From Diphasiastrum complanatum (taxonomy: Eukaryota > Streptophyta > Lycopodiopsida > Lycopodiales > Lycopodiaceae), in assembly GCA_029204225.1 (NCBI GenBank), contig CM055109.1:23526422-23590421 (forward strand): a stretch of 64,000 bases of DNA, given 5' to 3'. Each line of letters starts with the position of its first letter. The first letter of the stretch is position 1. The notes under the pieces were generated by a model. That model was given only the letters and a program-made list of their open reading frames with translations. It searched no databases and was not told where the DNA came from. The position numbers and the translations under genes were made by a program. Shown one piece after another: positions 1-12,732 of the stretch.

Positions 1-1190
1 TAACTGTGTGCCCATGCAGCTGGAGACCAAGATGTTGAGGATCGGCCTCCTCCTGACATCAGTCCAGCCATCGGACATGATGCTGCAACCGTAAGTGGCC
101 CAGTGGCGACGTAGAGGCTCCATCTCTCTAGACAATGACTCGACGCTATCCCTCAGCATGTGTGTACGGACAACCTCTGAACTAGGGACTCTCCAGCGAC
201 AGACTGTGCAAGGCGGAAGGCCCTTCTGAAGGGCTCAGAATCGGTGATGGCAAATGGAAGGTTCAGCTAATAAACCAGACTGGCCACGGCCTGTATGGCC
301 TCTGTCCATGTGCGGCTGATGCGCGCCGCGAATGCTCTGCTGCCTAAGAACTCTTCAGCTGGGCGACGGGTAGCGGACCTCCAGCACGGTGCACCAAACG
401 TGACGGGAATGGATGATGACGCGACATGTTGGGCACTAGTGGATGCATCAGCTGTAGACGTGGAATGGGGAGAGTGGGATGCACTGGTCGGGATGGGTGC
501 AGCAGCATAAGTGGGGCACACTGGTGGAGGGGGGACATCTGGCATGGGATACGAAAACTGCTGGCTAGGGAGGTCATCCGGATGGGAAGGGAGGAAGGAA
601 GGGATCTCCTCAACATCCTGGGCCTGCTCCTGCTCGGGAGGCGGAGAGTCCATGAGAAAGTCGTAAACTGGGGGAGTGCGAGCAACAGTAGGTGGTGGTG
701 GAACCGCAAAGGCAACTGGTGGACGAGATGGGACGGGTTCCACCGGAATGGGTGCAGATAGGGGTGCGTGTGGCGGAACTGTCTGAGGGGGGTGAGGGGC
801 AAAGGGATTGGACGAGGATGCACTCCCTCTCCTTGTGCGTGCGAGCCAAGCAGGCAGCAACTCGGGGTCAACCACGTAAGGCGCGGTGCAAAACCGAAGA
901 ACACCCTCCGAAATGGTGTTCTCCCCCGCCACAAGACGTGGCCCGTAGGTGTCCAGAAGTCGTTGCCTGACGGGAACAGACATGCTGGCACAGGGGGCAG
1001 CATTTAGTGTGCCACCATCTTTGGCGCGTGCGCCGTGTAGGTGGCCTTTAAGGCGAGTGAGGGTCTCAACGAACTCGGCTAGGCAATATCGACAGCGCAC
1101 GATCTTTGCACCGGACTTGTTGGACTTGTCGGGAACCCGCCTGACAATGTCCACCTCGTCCCACAGATCGGCAAGGTTGGAATGCACCAT
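1..1190 (-). pseudogene. hAT-like transposase with BED zinc finger, broken and cut by the window edge
   Basis: A minus-strand frame opens at the ATG at 1188-1190 and runs about 307 codons to a TAG at 267-269. Its N-terminus has a BED-type finger: tryptophan in NLADLWDEV, then CRYC and HLH with the usual spacing, followed by a proline-rich linker (roughly residues 125-245). Past the stop the same frame continues with LNLPFAITDSEPFRRAF, the conserved start of the hAT/DUF659 region, then shifts frame near 80-110 upstream of RDSVESL and ends with IMSDGWTDVRRRP, the DUF659 signature, at the window edge. hAT transposases cut and paste DNA in the nucleus. At least one stop and one frameshift make this copy dead; the catalytic and dimerisation parts lie outside the window. 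The assignment to BED/DUF659 is firm, the exact family is not. Confidence 0.8.
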
Positions 1191-1437
1191 TTTTGTAGAA
1201 GGAACTGGGGAAAGAAGGCAGAGATGATCGTGAGTGCGATAGGAGGTGGAAGGCTGGAAAAACCACAACAAAGGCCGAAATAGCAATAGCAGGGACGGAA
1301 GCGATCAGTGCAACGCGAAGACAGTATGATGGCGAGGAGTGGGCGGACAGCAGAGAGGGCGCGGACAGCAGGGAGGGCACTGACAACGGCGCGATGGGCA
1401 GGGAGAGAGATGAAGCGAGGGGGGGGATTTGGTTAAA

Positions 1438-1562
1438 AAAATGTATATTAATATATTAAATATTAAAAAATATTAAATATTGTGGTATCGCGGATCAGTA
1501 TGGATCCGCGGTACCACAGTGGATCCCGGTACCACGGATCCGCGGATCCTGGTACCACTGGA
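1438..1562. repeat. AT-rich stretch followed by palindromic GGTACCAC / GTGGATCC module cluster
   Basis: GTGGTATCGCGGATC at 1482-1496 is the near-perfect inverted partner of GATCCGCGGTACCAC at 1503-1517, separated by 6 bases. The following 40 bases repeat the same modules (GTGGATCC, GGTACCAC, GGATCCGCGGATCC) in both orientations. An AT-only run of about 45 bases precedes it. This could be the subterminal repeat region of a DNA transposon, possibly linked to the adjacent hAT remnant, but no matching second end is visible. Confidence 0.7.
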
Positions 1563-1599
1563 TCTATGATATATATATATATAAGTTGAATTTATGATT

Positions 1600-2351
1600 C
1601 TGTGGTTCCATTATAAAATACACAGATGTATGTAGAAACTGAATACTTCGCGATCATGGAAATGGACCTTTGAGCTGGACTATGGAAGAAGCCATAGCTA
1701 TTGTGATTACATCTAAATGGAAAAATTTGATTGGAATTGCCATACTAACTGAGATGCTGGTGTAGTAGTGTACTGTTGGAACAATGTCATGTGTAAAGAC
1801 TGTTCAGAAAACTTGCACCTTTGTCTGAAAATATAGTAATGCTGTATCTCATCTAGACATGCATATGCATCATGAGACTGAGATTTAATTAGATAAAAAA
1901 TCCAACCAAACTAGAAGCAAAATTTGATAATCAGGCATTTTCTTCCAAAAGCAATGATCTGATCCTAAACATTTATACCACCCTTATAGTAAAAATGATT
2001 TGAACCTCATAGAAAGTAGCACCCAATCCGACTTCGACAAACAGGCGCTTCAATGCCAAATCATGATAAAATAAACTCATCATGCATTGAACAGGAAATG
2101 TAGCTGAGCGCCGATCAAATGATTTGCTCTGGACAATTTTTGATAAGGCAACTGCTGAACTGAACTTCAAGTGATTGGAAGTGAAAGCTAATTCTCCTAA
2201 ACTGTGAAAGCTTATGTTCTCAAGCTAATTGCTCAAGTGTCTGCCAGATATCAACTTCTTGGAAGTTAGCTTTTGTTTACATTCTTACTTTGGGCAGAAA
2301 CAATAGATGAATATACATTTCAAATAAGGGGCGGTGAATTTGCTATTGCAG
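1600..2351. other. gene-free stretch upstream of kinase exons
   Basis: No coding exon is recognisable here. In particular, the kinase exon with the HRDLK/HFDLK catalytic loop that should precede the DFG exon is not present in any frame between the transposon remnant and 2351. The last 12 bases make a good splice acceptor (TTGCTATTGCAG). Confidence 0.5.
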
Positions 2352-3099
2352 GTTGGAGATTTTGGATTGTCAAAGATGAAGCAGAGAACATTTGTTTCAG
2401 GTGGTGTGCGAGGTACACTTCCATGGATGGCACCAGAGCTATTAAACGGAAGCAGCAACTTGGTTAGTGAGAAGGTAAAGTTTCAGCTCTATCTCAAGAA
2501 CTCCAAAATACATAAATTTTTTAGTCTTCTGTGTGCTCAGTCTTTTCTGGAATACGCCTGATTGAACTTTTGGCCCTTACATTTTCTGTGAAGGTCGATG
2601 TGTACTCCTTTGGTATTGTTATGTGGGAGCTTTTGACTGGTGAGGAGCCATATGCAGACCTGCATTATGGAGCAATTTTAGGTGAGTGCATTAGAATAGC
2701 TTTAGGTTAAATAGAAATTTTCTATTCAGGTAATGCTCTGATCCTTGGTTTACGCTCTAAACTGTTCACAGTTGTTGAGATCGATAAGGTTTTAGTTTCA
2801 TCAATCAGTAGAAAGGACTTGCATCATATTAAATGAGTTGTGATCCTATTTTCACTGACCTTGACGCCACTGCAGGAGGCATCCTAAACGAGAATCTCCG
2901 TCCTCCTGTTCCAGAAGGATGTGACCCTGCATGGAGGTTGTTGATGGAAAGATGCTGGTCTGCTGATCCAGTTGACAGACCATCTTTTCCAGAAATTGCC
3001 AGTGCACTGCGTTTGATGGCTGCAACTCAACTAGTCAAAGTGCAAAGACCCAATCAATTAGCACAGGAGGCATCAATATTGCAAGAATATGTATCATGA
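2352..3099 (+). pseudogene. C-terminal three exons of a Raf-like (PB1-type MAPKKK) protein kinase
   Basis: Three exons read in one phase: 2352-2474, 2594-2681 and 2876-3099, joined at AG|GT sites (acceptors at 2351, 2593, 2875; donors GTAAAG, GTGAGT). They encode the second half of a kinase domain: VGDFGLSK (DFG magnesium-binding loop), [17 protein letters not shown] (activation segment and APE), [16 protein letters not shown] (helix F), and MERCWSADPVDRPSF ending in the invariant Arg of subdomain XI, then a 30-residue tail and TGA. The wording matches plant Raf-like kinases with an N-terminal PB1 domain, cytosolic signalling enzymes that phosphorylate Ser/Thr. The N-lobe, catalytic loop and PB1 domain are absent and a hAT remnant sits upstream, so it is either a 5'-truncated copy or a gene with a very long upstream intron extending out of the window. 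Confidence 0.8.
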
Positions 3100-3170
3100 T
3101 TTTGTGTAGCAATTTTTTTAGAAGATAAAAGAGACACTGTCTCTTGCTTATCCACATGTGTTGCTTTACA

Positions 3171-3172
<2 letters not shown>

Positions 3173-3239
<67 letters not shown>
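3173..3239. repeat. (CT)n microsatellite
   Basis: About 65 bases of uninterrupted CT dinucleotides just 75 bases 3' of the kinase stop codon. Open frames across it (Ser-Leu or Arg-Glu runs) are repeat artefacts. Confidence 0.95.
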
Positions 3240-3240
<1 letters not shown>

Positions 3241-3241
<1 letters not shown>

Positions 3242-5693
3242 TGTTCTGCATGCTGGAACAAAAACCCAAATTCTGACATATGTACTATGGACAATTGATG
3301 TCTCTAATTTGTGTATAGGCTGGTTATGCGCTCTTTTAACCTGGGTCACTGCGTGTTATAATGTCACACAGCATTTATCGGCCCACGGTGACTGTGTTGC
3401 ATGGCTCTTTTTGAAGAACAGGGGGGCTCACACAGCTACTGTTCATTTGTCCTTGTAAATAAGGAAAAACATTTTATAGTTGAGGGCATAAGTGCCAAAG
3501 TTGTCTGTCCTGCTTACAAGCTCTTTAGTGTCAGAAAGCATCGCAAAAGATTTTGGTGCATGATTTCAGCAATTCAATCTTGATATATATACACAGTTCA
3601 TTGCTTGCAAGCTTTGGTGTCTATATAAGGATGACTTGATCAAGCACCTATGCTGATTGTGTCAACTGTAAACGTGGACGAATAAAAAAAATTCACATAA
3701 CTTTCAGAGCTCTTCAGGTACCTCCAAATTATCCTTTTCATATTCTTCAATACAGAGAGTATTTTTCAAAGCAGTTGACCTGAATTTATAGCTCTTGCTT
3801 AAAAATGCTAGCCTTGCTCCAAGTCTGGTGGATTATCAAGGAAAATTGAAAACTTTTTACTAGCTTCAGTGAGTATTCTGATCTTGACTTATTGCTGAGT
3901 GCAGACTGATTTTCTCATATTGACAGCTTTCTGGTTGTTAATATGCATGTAATCAGTTTGTTAAACTAGGAAGTCTCCTGAGGATGCTATGGTAGGTGCC
4001 ATGTTAAAGCTTGTTGTGTTCTTAAGATTTTATCCACCATGTAGCTTAAACTGCTAACTTGAGAGGTTGAGTATATTGGGAATGCCAGATGCCACTCGCA
4101 TTTTACATAGATATTTCCTGGTTTATAGTGCTCATTATGAAGAGGCTTGTTTACTAAGGAGTGCCCCCCATCAGGAATCACATATAAGACATACAATGAA
4201 CATCTACTTTCACTATAATGTGATGCAACTCTCCTTTGATGGTGCAGTTTACCTGCCAGCTACCTTGTTTGGGCATAGCTCTGCTTAAGCAAACTGAAGT
4301 AACTGTATGCAATTTTTTGTCATATTTCTATGATGAATTGAGGACTACGGTTGATTTTACCTTTCGGACTCCAGATAGGTAAGAGGAGCCTGGCACATTC
4401 ATTTCTACATGTGGACAGCAGATCACGTGTATGGATCTCTATGTATATGATCTCACTACATACGATCTCACTTACTCTTGGGTGGTGATGTAGTGAAGTA
4501 GGATTGCCATAGCATATAGCTTGTGCTATGCATGAAAATGTCTAAAGACATTGTTGATGGACTCCATTAAGCTAAATCAGTTGGAATTGTAAACATAAAT
4601 ATGATATGCGAAGCGTGCTTTCCATTTCTTTAGGTGATTGTTATGAACTATACCAGACAATGGAAGAGATGCAGGAAATGCAAAGCATTTGAATCTAGTG
4701 AACATTGTGGCAGACGATTATCAAAAGTTCCAAATACTAGTCCCCAACAAAGATCACATTGCAAACTATCATAACTTGCCTTTCGCATTCGTCAAAATCG
4801 AATTTTCTTGGCCAGTTTTGTTTGCAAGTTGGATTGATTGTAAGATTCGTTTGAGCTATTTCAACTTTTACTTGGACTCCGCATCAACTTTTACTAGATA
4901 CTTATCACCATCTATCAATATTAAACGAGGAGCAAGGCACATATGCTTGTTAGCCTTCCTACTATATGCATTGGCGACTAATCCACTATCGATGTATGAA
5001 GAGAGCTCACTTTAAAGGTCAATAGCCGCATGTACCCATTTCGTATCACTTTTATTGACATGACATGAGGGCATTTGTTCCAAATATTTGATTGTACTTT
5101 TAAAAAATTTTAAGCTTGTTGTTTTAGGAGGCAATTTACTCTCTCTGCTAGATCGCTTGTATTTAAGGATATAGTGTCGTCCCCTATGTTGGTGTATAAA
5201 TCTTGCTAGATTGAAGGTGAAACCGATCAGGTTCAATTTCATTTAGTATTTGCTAACATGATAAACACCATCTAGTTTCTAGGAAAGTTATCATTATACC
5301 ACTATGTTGGAGAGATTGGAGATTCTTGATCTTGGAGTAAGAGCTTTGTGGCTATCAATTAGACAAGTTCTTTCTATTTGATTTTGAAACAACTCAAGTA
5401 GTGTGCTTTTGTTTAGATACTATGTAAATTGCTTCAAAGAAATAGATCGATGCCATCAATATTGACGTATGCCAAGCTCTTTGCCCATTTTTGGGTGAGT
5501 CTTAAAACATCCCATTGTCTTGCTTCTCTTTCATGTATGGGCCATGATCATGCAACATAATATGTTATACTTTTTCCATTACTTTGGAAGATTATAGAAT
5601 AAGAGAATAATATATTTGGGTTTCAATAGTTCTCCAACTACACAACACTTGATGGGAAGTAAAAGAGCGTATATATGCTCAAAGAATTAGAGC
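3241..5693. other. gene-free stretch
   Basis: No coding region, RNA gene or element end could be supported. Short frames lack ATG starts or similarity. Presumably the 3' flank of the kinase locus and unclassified intergenic DNA. Confidence 0.5.
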
Positions 5694-5701
5694 ATTCAAA
5701 C

Positions 5702-6574
5702 CAGTGTTGGGCGGTTCTCACATATTTATGATACACCCGGCGGTTCAGGGTATTGCCCTTTTTTTTTGAAACCAAGAACCACCGGTTCAAGGTATTGGAT
5801 TACATTTAAAATATTTACACTTGGCGGTTCTCAATTTGCCGGCATTACTCTATTAAAAACTGCCAGTTCCTATATCATGTTCTCAATATATACATTCTTG
5901 CATACTATGTTAAAATTCCCTCACATTATTTATCAAAAGACACGTGGAAGCCACTTAAAAAAAGTGTAAGTGCACAAAATTTGAGCATTCATCATAAAAA
6001 TCTCACACTCTTCAATGCCTATGATATTTCAATTGTGCAATAAAAATCACACTTCACATCTAAACAACTCAAATAAATGAACACTCTAAAAATATGACTA
6101 ATATAAAAGCCGTTAAAAAAAAGCCTTGTTGCACACAGTCTTAAGTTTTTAACATTCCACTTATCAACTAACTATCCATCAACAAAAATGATAGCCTTGA
6201 AAATAGTCTTGTTACAATTTTTATCTTAACATTCTCTTACTCATCCTACTCATGAAAAAATCCATACTCCTCAATGAGGTCAACGTTCTCATCTATCATG
6301 ATGTCCTCACTTGCTAAAAGCCCTTAACAAATGTTAGGTTTTGTAGGGTGAATTGATACTCGGGTTATACCCCTCTCCAAATGACGGTTCGGTTCTCAAC
6401 CTCAATCCAAGGCTCAAAGGGACCCGACGGTTCTCAACCCTGGCCGGTTCCTACAAAAGAGCATACCCGCCGGTTCTTGAGAAATAGTGTACCCGCTGAT
6501 TAGGGTCTTTAGAATCGGGTTGATACCGGGTTGAGAATCGAAAAAAAAAAAAAATCAATACCCGGCCAATACTA
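5702..6574. mobile_element. non-autonomous hAT transposon, 873 bp
   Basis: The ends are imperfect terminal inverted repeats: CAGTGTTGGGCGG on the left and, read inward on the other strand, TAGTATTGGCCGG on the right (10 of 13 match). They are flanked by an 8-bp direct repeat, ATTCAAAC at 5694-5701 and ATTCAAAG at 6575-6582 (7 of 8), the target-site length of hAT elements. Inside, CCGGTTC/GAACC and ACCCG motifs recur in both orientations near each end, as in subterminal binding sites of hAT transposases. There is no long open frame, so mobility would have required a transposase supplied from elsewhere. Confidence 0.75.
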
Positions 6575-6825
6575 ATTCAAAGCTCTTAGGTTTCCAACTT
6601 CTCATGCCGAGTTGGTGCAATACATAACAACATATCAAATTGATGCTCATTGCAATGCATCAAGATTGATATATTACTTAGTTGGTGAATGCAAAAAGGA
6701 GGTCTTGTTTCAACATATTTTAGTTGGTATTATCTTGCATTCCATCCTTTCTTTTCAATATTAAATTCTTGATGGAATGTGATTGAAGCAGATGCCAAAT
6801 GGAAGTAAAAATTTTGAAGGCTTAT

Positions 6826-6829
<4 letters not shown>

Positions 6830-6877
<48 letters not shown>
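6830..6877. repeat. (CA)n microsatellite
   Basis: About 48 bases of uninterrupted CA dinucleotides. The His-Thr run in the overlapping open frame is an artefact of the repeat. Confidence 0.95.
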
Positions 6878-6878
<1 letters not shown>

Positions 6879-6879
6879 T

Positions 6880-9269
6880 TTGATTAAGAAATGCTCTCAT
6901 GATTTACTCGCTTGTTTCGGTCACTATGATCACAGTGAACGCACTGCCTTGAGTTTTTTTAATCAAATTTCGTACAACATTCTTAATGTTAACAATGAAA
7001 AAATTCGTGTTGACAGGCTTCTAATCCCCTCAATATGGTTGTCACTACTAACGGGTATGAAGAGTTGAAGTGCTATGAAATGATCATGAATTTACTACTC
7101 GTTGATGCTTAACTTTCATTAACAAGATTTCCTTTAAAGTGTATTGCTTTTTTTTTAAACCTTCGGACACTTCGACTATTTCTAATATAAATGGTATGAT
7201 GGGTTTAGTTATATGACTTGGATTAGACCTCTATTAAGTCTATATATACTTCTTTGTGGACGGTAATGCCATGACAATTTGAAGTTGACAGTGCAATAAA
7301 TATTTCTCTAAGTTGTTACTTAGGATACGGGATGGTGTTCTGATAAGCATTCTGAAAAGGATAATGGCAGACAGTTTTTAACTCTACCTTAAATCTAGTC
7401 TGGATGTAATTGCTACTTTAGTCGTACTTATGTAATTGTTCACTTTCAAGCACTGATTATACACTGTTAACTTTATAATTTTGTAACTTTGAGTAGAGCT
7501 GACTTTTTACTCATGATTTGGACAAAATTAGAGTCACCTAACTTGGCAATGACTACTTGTTGCGACATGGATAACAACTGAAAATATGTGTAGACACTTG
7601 TAGTTCCCACAATAATGTCCATGTTCTAACACAATTGTTGTTGTGGATGGATGCAGGTGAGCATGTTCTCCTCAACTCGGAGCTTTTGCTGGTTGTTAGG
7701 TTTGGTCAATATGATATCTTTGACTGTGATGACTCTATGCGAATTTGATTTACTTTAAGATTCGCATGTTTGGTTTTGTGGTGATAATGTGTAGTTTTGT
7801 TTAGATTTCTTAGTTTCAAAAATATACACACATATCATAAAGAAAAATCTTATGATTTTTGGCAGTTTTCGTCAGATAGCCAAAAGGAAATTTTGATTAC
7901 ACATTTGTGTACATACCTACCTAGTGTTTAATACAATATAGGAAAGCACATTGTAGGCCCTTGTACAATGAAACTTTGCCAAGTTGGGCTCTCGAAGGTT
8001 AATTTTTTAGAATGATAATTGTGTCAAGTCTTGTTTCAAATCCCCTCTTGAAAAAAAAAAATGGCATTCAATAAACATTTAAGTTTAATGAAAGTTCAAA
8101 TATAGTCCTTACCCATATGTTGGCTGGATCGAACTATTGGTTGTATCTTCATAGACCTATGTTGTAATTATGGCAAAGGACATATGGAGTAAGAAGTGCT
8201 ATTTGCAAGGCTCGATATAAAGATAATCTAAAATGTAAGTCTCATGAGTATTCTCTAATACGATGGAGTGTCATCACACCCATTTAACTAATCACAAATG
8301 CATGCAGTAACTACCCAAGAACAAGCCTTAACAATTGGAAACAAAAAACGGGTAATATGAAAAGCTTGTCTTTTTCTGAGATGACATTATGGAATTATGA
8401 AGCCCAATATTGCATGTATGCATATCTATCATAAGTTAAATCATTATAATGAATATGGTTTAATGAGAATATTTGAAAATGGTAAATTGGAGCGATATTG
8501 TTTTTCCATACAAAAGAACATTCCAACTCCGATAGCAGGACTTCAAATTAAGTCTATACTTTGAAATAGTGTAAAAAACAAAAAACCTCATGTTGCATAA
8601 ATTTAAAGATCACATTTGGATGAAGTTCTTTTGAGCTGTATGTAATTTCAGTATGTTGAAGTAAGAAACTAAGTTCCTTTTGGTTACTATTAATCTTATT
8701 ACATAGCCTACAAAGAAGTATCTTAAAATTAGTCCAACAATTTAACAAATTAGGTCTTGGCAAGCAAGAGAGAGATTGTTGGAGATGATGAGCGAAAACA
8801 AAGCAAAGCAACATTTGGAGGATCAAGACAAAGGAAATAAAAATTGTAATGACAAATTACAGCTAGATAATATCCTCAATGTGCCAACTTTAAGTGAATG
8901 CTCATGGAAAACCAATAGTGCAAATAGGATTAGTCGAATCTAAATTGAAGTTGTTTAGCAACACAATTGTGATCCTTGAGAAGACAAAGATCCCCCCATT
9001 ATAAAATATGCGCATTTTGGCAATTCAAAATCGAAGATCTAGATCAGATGAAGCAACTAAGGGAAAATGGAAAATTTAAATAAAAATTGAATTCAAAGGG
9101 CCACCAAATTCATGTTTTTGATTTAAAACAATAACAAAGCCTTTCATACTAATTGATCATAGGTAGTCTCGTGTAGCGAGCTAATTCTTAGCTTCATGGA
9201 CTATTTGAGGTTTGTCTAGAACTTCTCTTGAGTATCAATTTTGTAGCTCATTATCAAATAAGATGTTTT
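6880..9269. other. gene-free stretch
   Basis: No supportable gene. The part next to 9270 may hold further unrecognisable pieces of the Copia remnant to its right. Confidence 0.45.
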
Positions 9270-10250
9270 AATGATGAGAACTTGCTCCTTGTATTTAGGA
9301 TGTTTTACTCATGTCCACAAATTTTCAAATGTCTCGTATAACATCAATATTGAATTTGATTGGTTGTTGCTACAACCTCTTTTTGACAAGATTTTGAGTG
9401 GAGAATGTGCGAGCATACTCTTGGCAGTATCAATTAAGGTTCACTCTTTCGTTCGATTACTCCACTTTGTTGAGGAGAATATCGAACTATTGTCAAGCAA
9501 TCCCTTGATCTTTGTTCATTTTTGTGGAGATGTTTTCTACTTATTGATCACTTCAAGAATTTTGAGTTTCTTTCTAGCTTGTCTTTCAACCATTTTTTAT
9601 ATCATTTGAATTTTAATGAAGACAATAATAGACATTTTTGAAACATCATCAATGAAAGAGATCAAATATCTTGCTTCTTCTACAGACCTCGTTTACATAG
9701 ATATGAAGATATCCCAATGAAACTAATTATAGAAGATCTTTAGCCTCGTGTGTCGAGCTTTATTGAAATTGGCTCTTGCTTGTCAACATTTTTGTTGTTG
9801 TATCGACTTGTTTATGTCAAATCTGTCGAATAGATTATCGTCGAACATGTAATGAGCATTATTCATGTTAAGGTGGCCAAGTCTCTTATGCCATGAAGTG
9901 TTCTTATTGACATGAATAGTTTCAAAACAATGATTTCTAATTTAGATCATGTCTTAATTTGTCAAGTAGCTATCCGTTGATATCTTTTGCCAAAATCTCT
10001 TTTTCAATTCATGATGTGACTATACATTGGTTGAAATTATGAAATTGCAATTCTACTAAACAACAATAGAATTTTGGTCAAGAACGTAGAATTTTGTCGA
10101 TGGTTCTTATCAAGCCAATTCTGAATCTAATTTGAACATATCTCTCACCCTTACTTTTGCGGGATCATTTGAAGTTTTGACATATGAAAATTGTTCACAT
10201 TGAAATGATCAATGAGTCTGACATCAAAAGTTGTAGTTTCCATTTGTAAA
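9270..10250 (-). mobile_element. decayed Copia pol: GAG-pre-integrase and integrase
   Basis: Read on the minus strand with many stops and frame changes, the segment keeps the order of a Copia integrase: a pre-integrase block resembling LWHKRLGHLN with LNMNNAH intact near 9880, then YLISFIDDVSKMSIIVF near 9650 (the conserved FIDDFSR block of the catalytic core), then a QQNGVAER-like block (STKWSNRTKE) near 9470 followed by LIDTAKSMLAHSPL. This is an old, non-functional insertion. No LTR was recognised on either side. It runs against the next gene-free DNA on the right without a clear boundary. Confidence 0.65.
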
Positions 10251-12560
10251 GAAAAAAAAAATGCAAAGTATACTTCGATATATTGATCTCTCTTGTTGGC
10301 TGATTTTGCTGTGATACCATGAAGGGAATCTACAATACATCTCTTGCAAATTTGATGCACCCTAGAATGTTGAATTTGATAGTAAAAAAAAACAGTCAAT
10401 TCAAGTGAAAAAACTTGCTAGCTCTTCCCAACTTCAAAAAAAAATGTGGAATAATTTTTTTTTATAAAAAAAATGACAAAGATAGAGCTTGAGTGTAAAA
10501 CATACATCATCACAGTGTAATTATTCTACAAACAAGAAAAAGACATCGATATGATCAAACTTTAACTCCATGATTCACTTTTGATCATAGTATGAAATAA
10601 TGATGTAGTGGTTACATACTAATAGATTCTAACTATTCAGATTTAGTGACTAGTTGTTGATTAGCTGATTTTCTTGTAATTCTTTAATATATCGTGCAAT
10701 ACCGATGATTGTTGTTTTGACTCGATGTGAAATATTGGTGATGAATGCATAAAAGAGTCGATTCAATTTAACATAAAACTGGGACATTGTCAATTGTTGT
10801 AGAAGATGGTCCATCTGAGTGAAGAAGAGATACGATGGCTCTAGCCATATGTTTGGAATGATATTCATTTTCAAAATACATCCTTGTTTTACAGCTGAGT
10901 GGAATCAAGCTATAGAACTCATGGAGCTTGAAAGGTCACTAGAAAATTCTTTGCCTAAGCATAAAAGATGGCTAGAAAGTTCTATATGGTATGCAATCTC
11001 TTCCTAAAGCTTCTATAAAAGTTTTGTACAAGCCATAATCTATTGCTGTTCAATCTTCATCGTATCCCGGAAAAAACAGTAGCATCTCTTTAGTGCTCAA
11101 ACCGTCTTGGACGAACAAAAATTTCACAAATAGTAATTGGCAGAATCCTCATGGATCTTGCTGAACCAGGCAGCACACACACTTAGAAACAAGTTAGGTC
11201 CGTTTTTCCTGAAGACATCATTTTTTGCAGAGTTTAATCATATGCAAGAATACATAGTCAAAGGCTAAGTGATTGATGAGAAGTTAACCATTATGTCTCT
11301 TATTTGAGGACACAGCTTTACACTATCATACAGCTGATTGCTTGTCATGAACTTTCTAGCAGGCATCTATGCAGCAGCTTCACTATATGCAACTAAGGCA
11401 TATGAAGCAACACTGAACTTACTCAAGTATTTGAGGCAGAAAACTTTTCTGTGTGCCGATATTGCAATCTATGTGATTCATGTGAATGAAGATTTCAACA
11501 AGCAGCTTCATTGCAACTTTTCCAACCGAGTTTGAAGAAATCGAGTAAGTATATACCCAATACAAGTAATGCATGTGATAGAAGAATCATAATATATCTC
11601 ACACGTAAAAAAGATTAGTAGAAAATTTAAAAGTCCATTCTCTCCAAGTGGGTAAAATACCACTGCATCTACTCACTCATTGAGATCATTTTATCAGATC
11701 GACTCAATTTTGCTCACATGACTTCACAACCGACCATCAAACAAATATACCAAACTAGGCCTCTTGCTGCTGGCGTCAATCGTGACTTAAAGTGGATTCT
11801 CGATATACCTAAAATTACACTCTGGGCTACTTAGATGTATATCAAACTTTGCCTCTTTCAAATTCCAAAAGAAGTGCTATAAGATTTAGCAGAGGACCTG
11901 TACAATATGCTAAAATGTGCTAATTCTTCACCAAAATGTATGTACAAGTGTAGACCCCAATGCTGCAGGATCAGAAATGGCAGCTAGCCGCTATCCAGCT
12001 TGGCAAACCGATGTAGGTGAGCATTCGTACACTGTCAGAGGTGAGAAGCCCCGTAGCGGAGTTCGTCAACGAAGGTGGACGACCTTTAATTTTTTGCCAG
12101 AAGTATGGCGAGCTTGCTAGCTAGAGTTTGGGAGATGTTTTAAGATGAGGAGAAAACACAGATCTTCATTTTCCCAAATAGGCAGGAAACGATACAAGTA
12201 TAGTTGAACATTATGCTGACTTAAATTTACTACCCATATTTAATGTCCCAAAGACAATTGTTTCATAAATACATTGTAGCGCCTATTTATCTTGCACCTC
12301 TGGACCTGCACAAGGACATGGACTGCTTGATCAGAAGCTGCATTCCAGAACTTAAGGAAGTCAAATAGTGCTCACAAGCAAATTTTCATATTAAAGAAAG
12401 GAAGAAAAAGGGTTAGGAATGGATGGCCAGGAATCTAAGCATATGTAGAAGGGAATGTTCACAAAAATCTCTAAAAACAATTGCATTCCCAAAATATAGA
12501 TTGGTGAAAGAAAAGTACCACTGTAATATTTTGTGATTCGAGTATCAGCTCAGAAGATTC
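10251..12560. other. gene-free stretch, 3' flank of the MUN gene
   Basis: Only short open frames without similarity are visible. The region downstream (left) of the MUN-gene stop at 12733 would hold its 3' untranslated region; no clear polyadenylation signal was assigned. Confidence 0.45.
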
Positions 12561-12732
12561 ATCTAATTGAATAATTGCCCAGGTCCGTAAAGGCATGGCC
12601 AGGCACAACTCCATGCATTCGGTAATTTACAAAAGTATGAACTAGCTGGTGACAATTGACCAGTTTCAAAAGGCAGCACCAAAGCATGTCCAGACATAAT
12701 TTGACGTGAAAATTCGTGGCTGCTTGCTAGTA

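Noticed and set aside
344-1003. Second long minus-strand frame overlapping the BED transposase.
   Set aside because: It lies in another frame of the proline-rich linker and has no domain; the BED frame explains the region.
3173-3349. Open frames of Ser-Leu or Arg-Glu runs across the CT repeat (also at 28600-28947).
   Set aside because: Dinucleotide repeats have no stops in these frames; no similarity outside the repeat.
4067-5015. Open frames of 70-108 codons in the kinase-hAT interval.
   Set aside because: No ATG start in some, no similarity, and no splice context.
6230-6330. Minus-strand acidic codons in the hAT element as a transposase C-terminus.
   Set aside because: Too short and without the dimerisation motif; could be chance.
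6799-7068. 89-codon frame through the CA repeat.
   Set aside because: The open part is due to the repeat, and the rest has no similarity.
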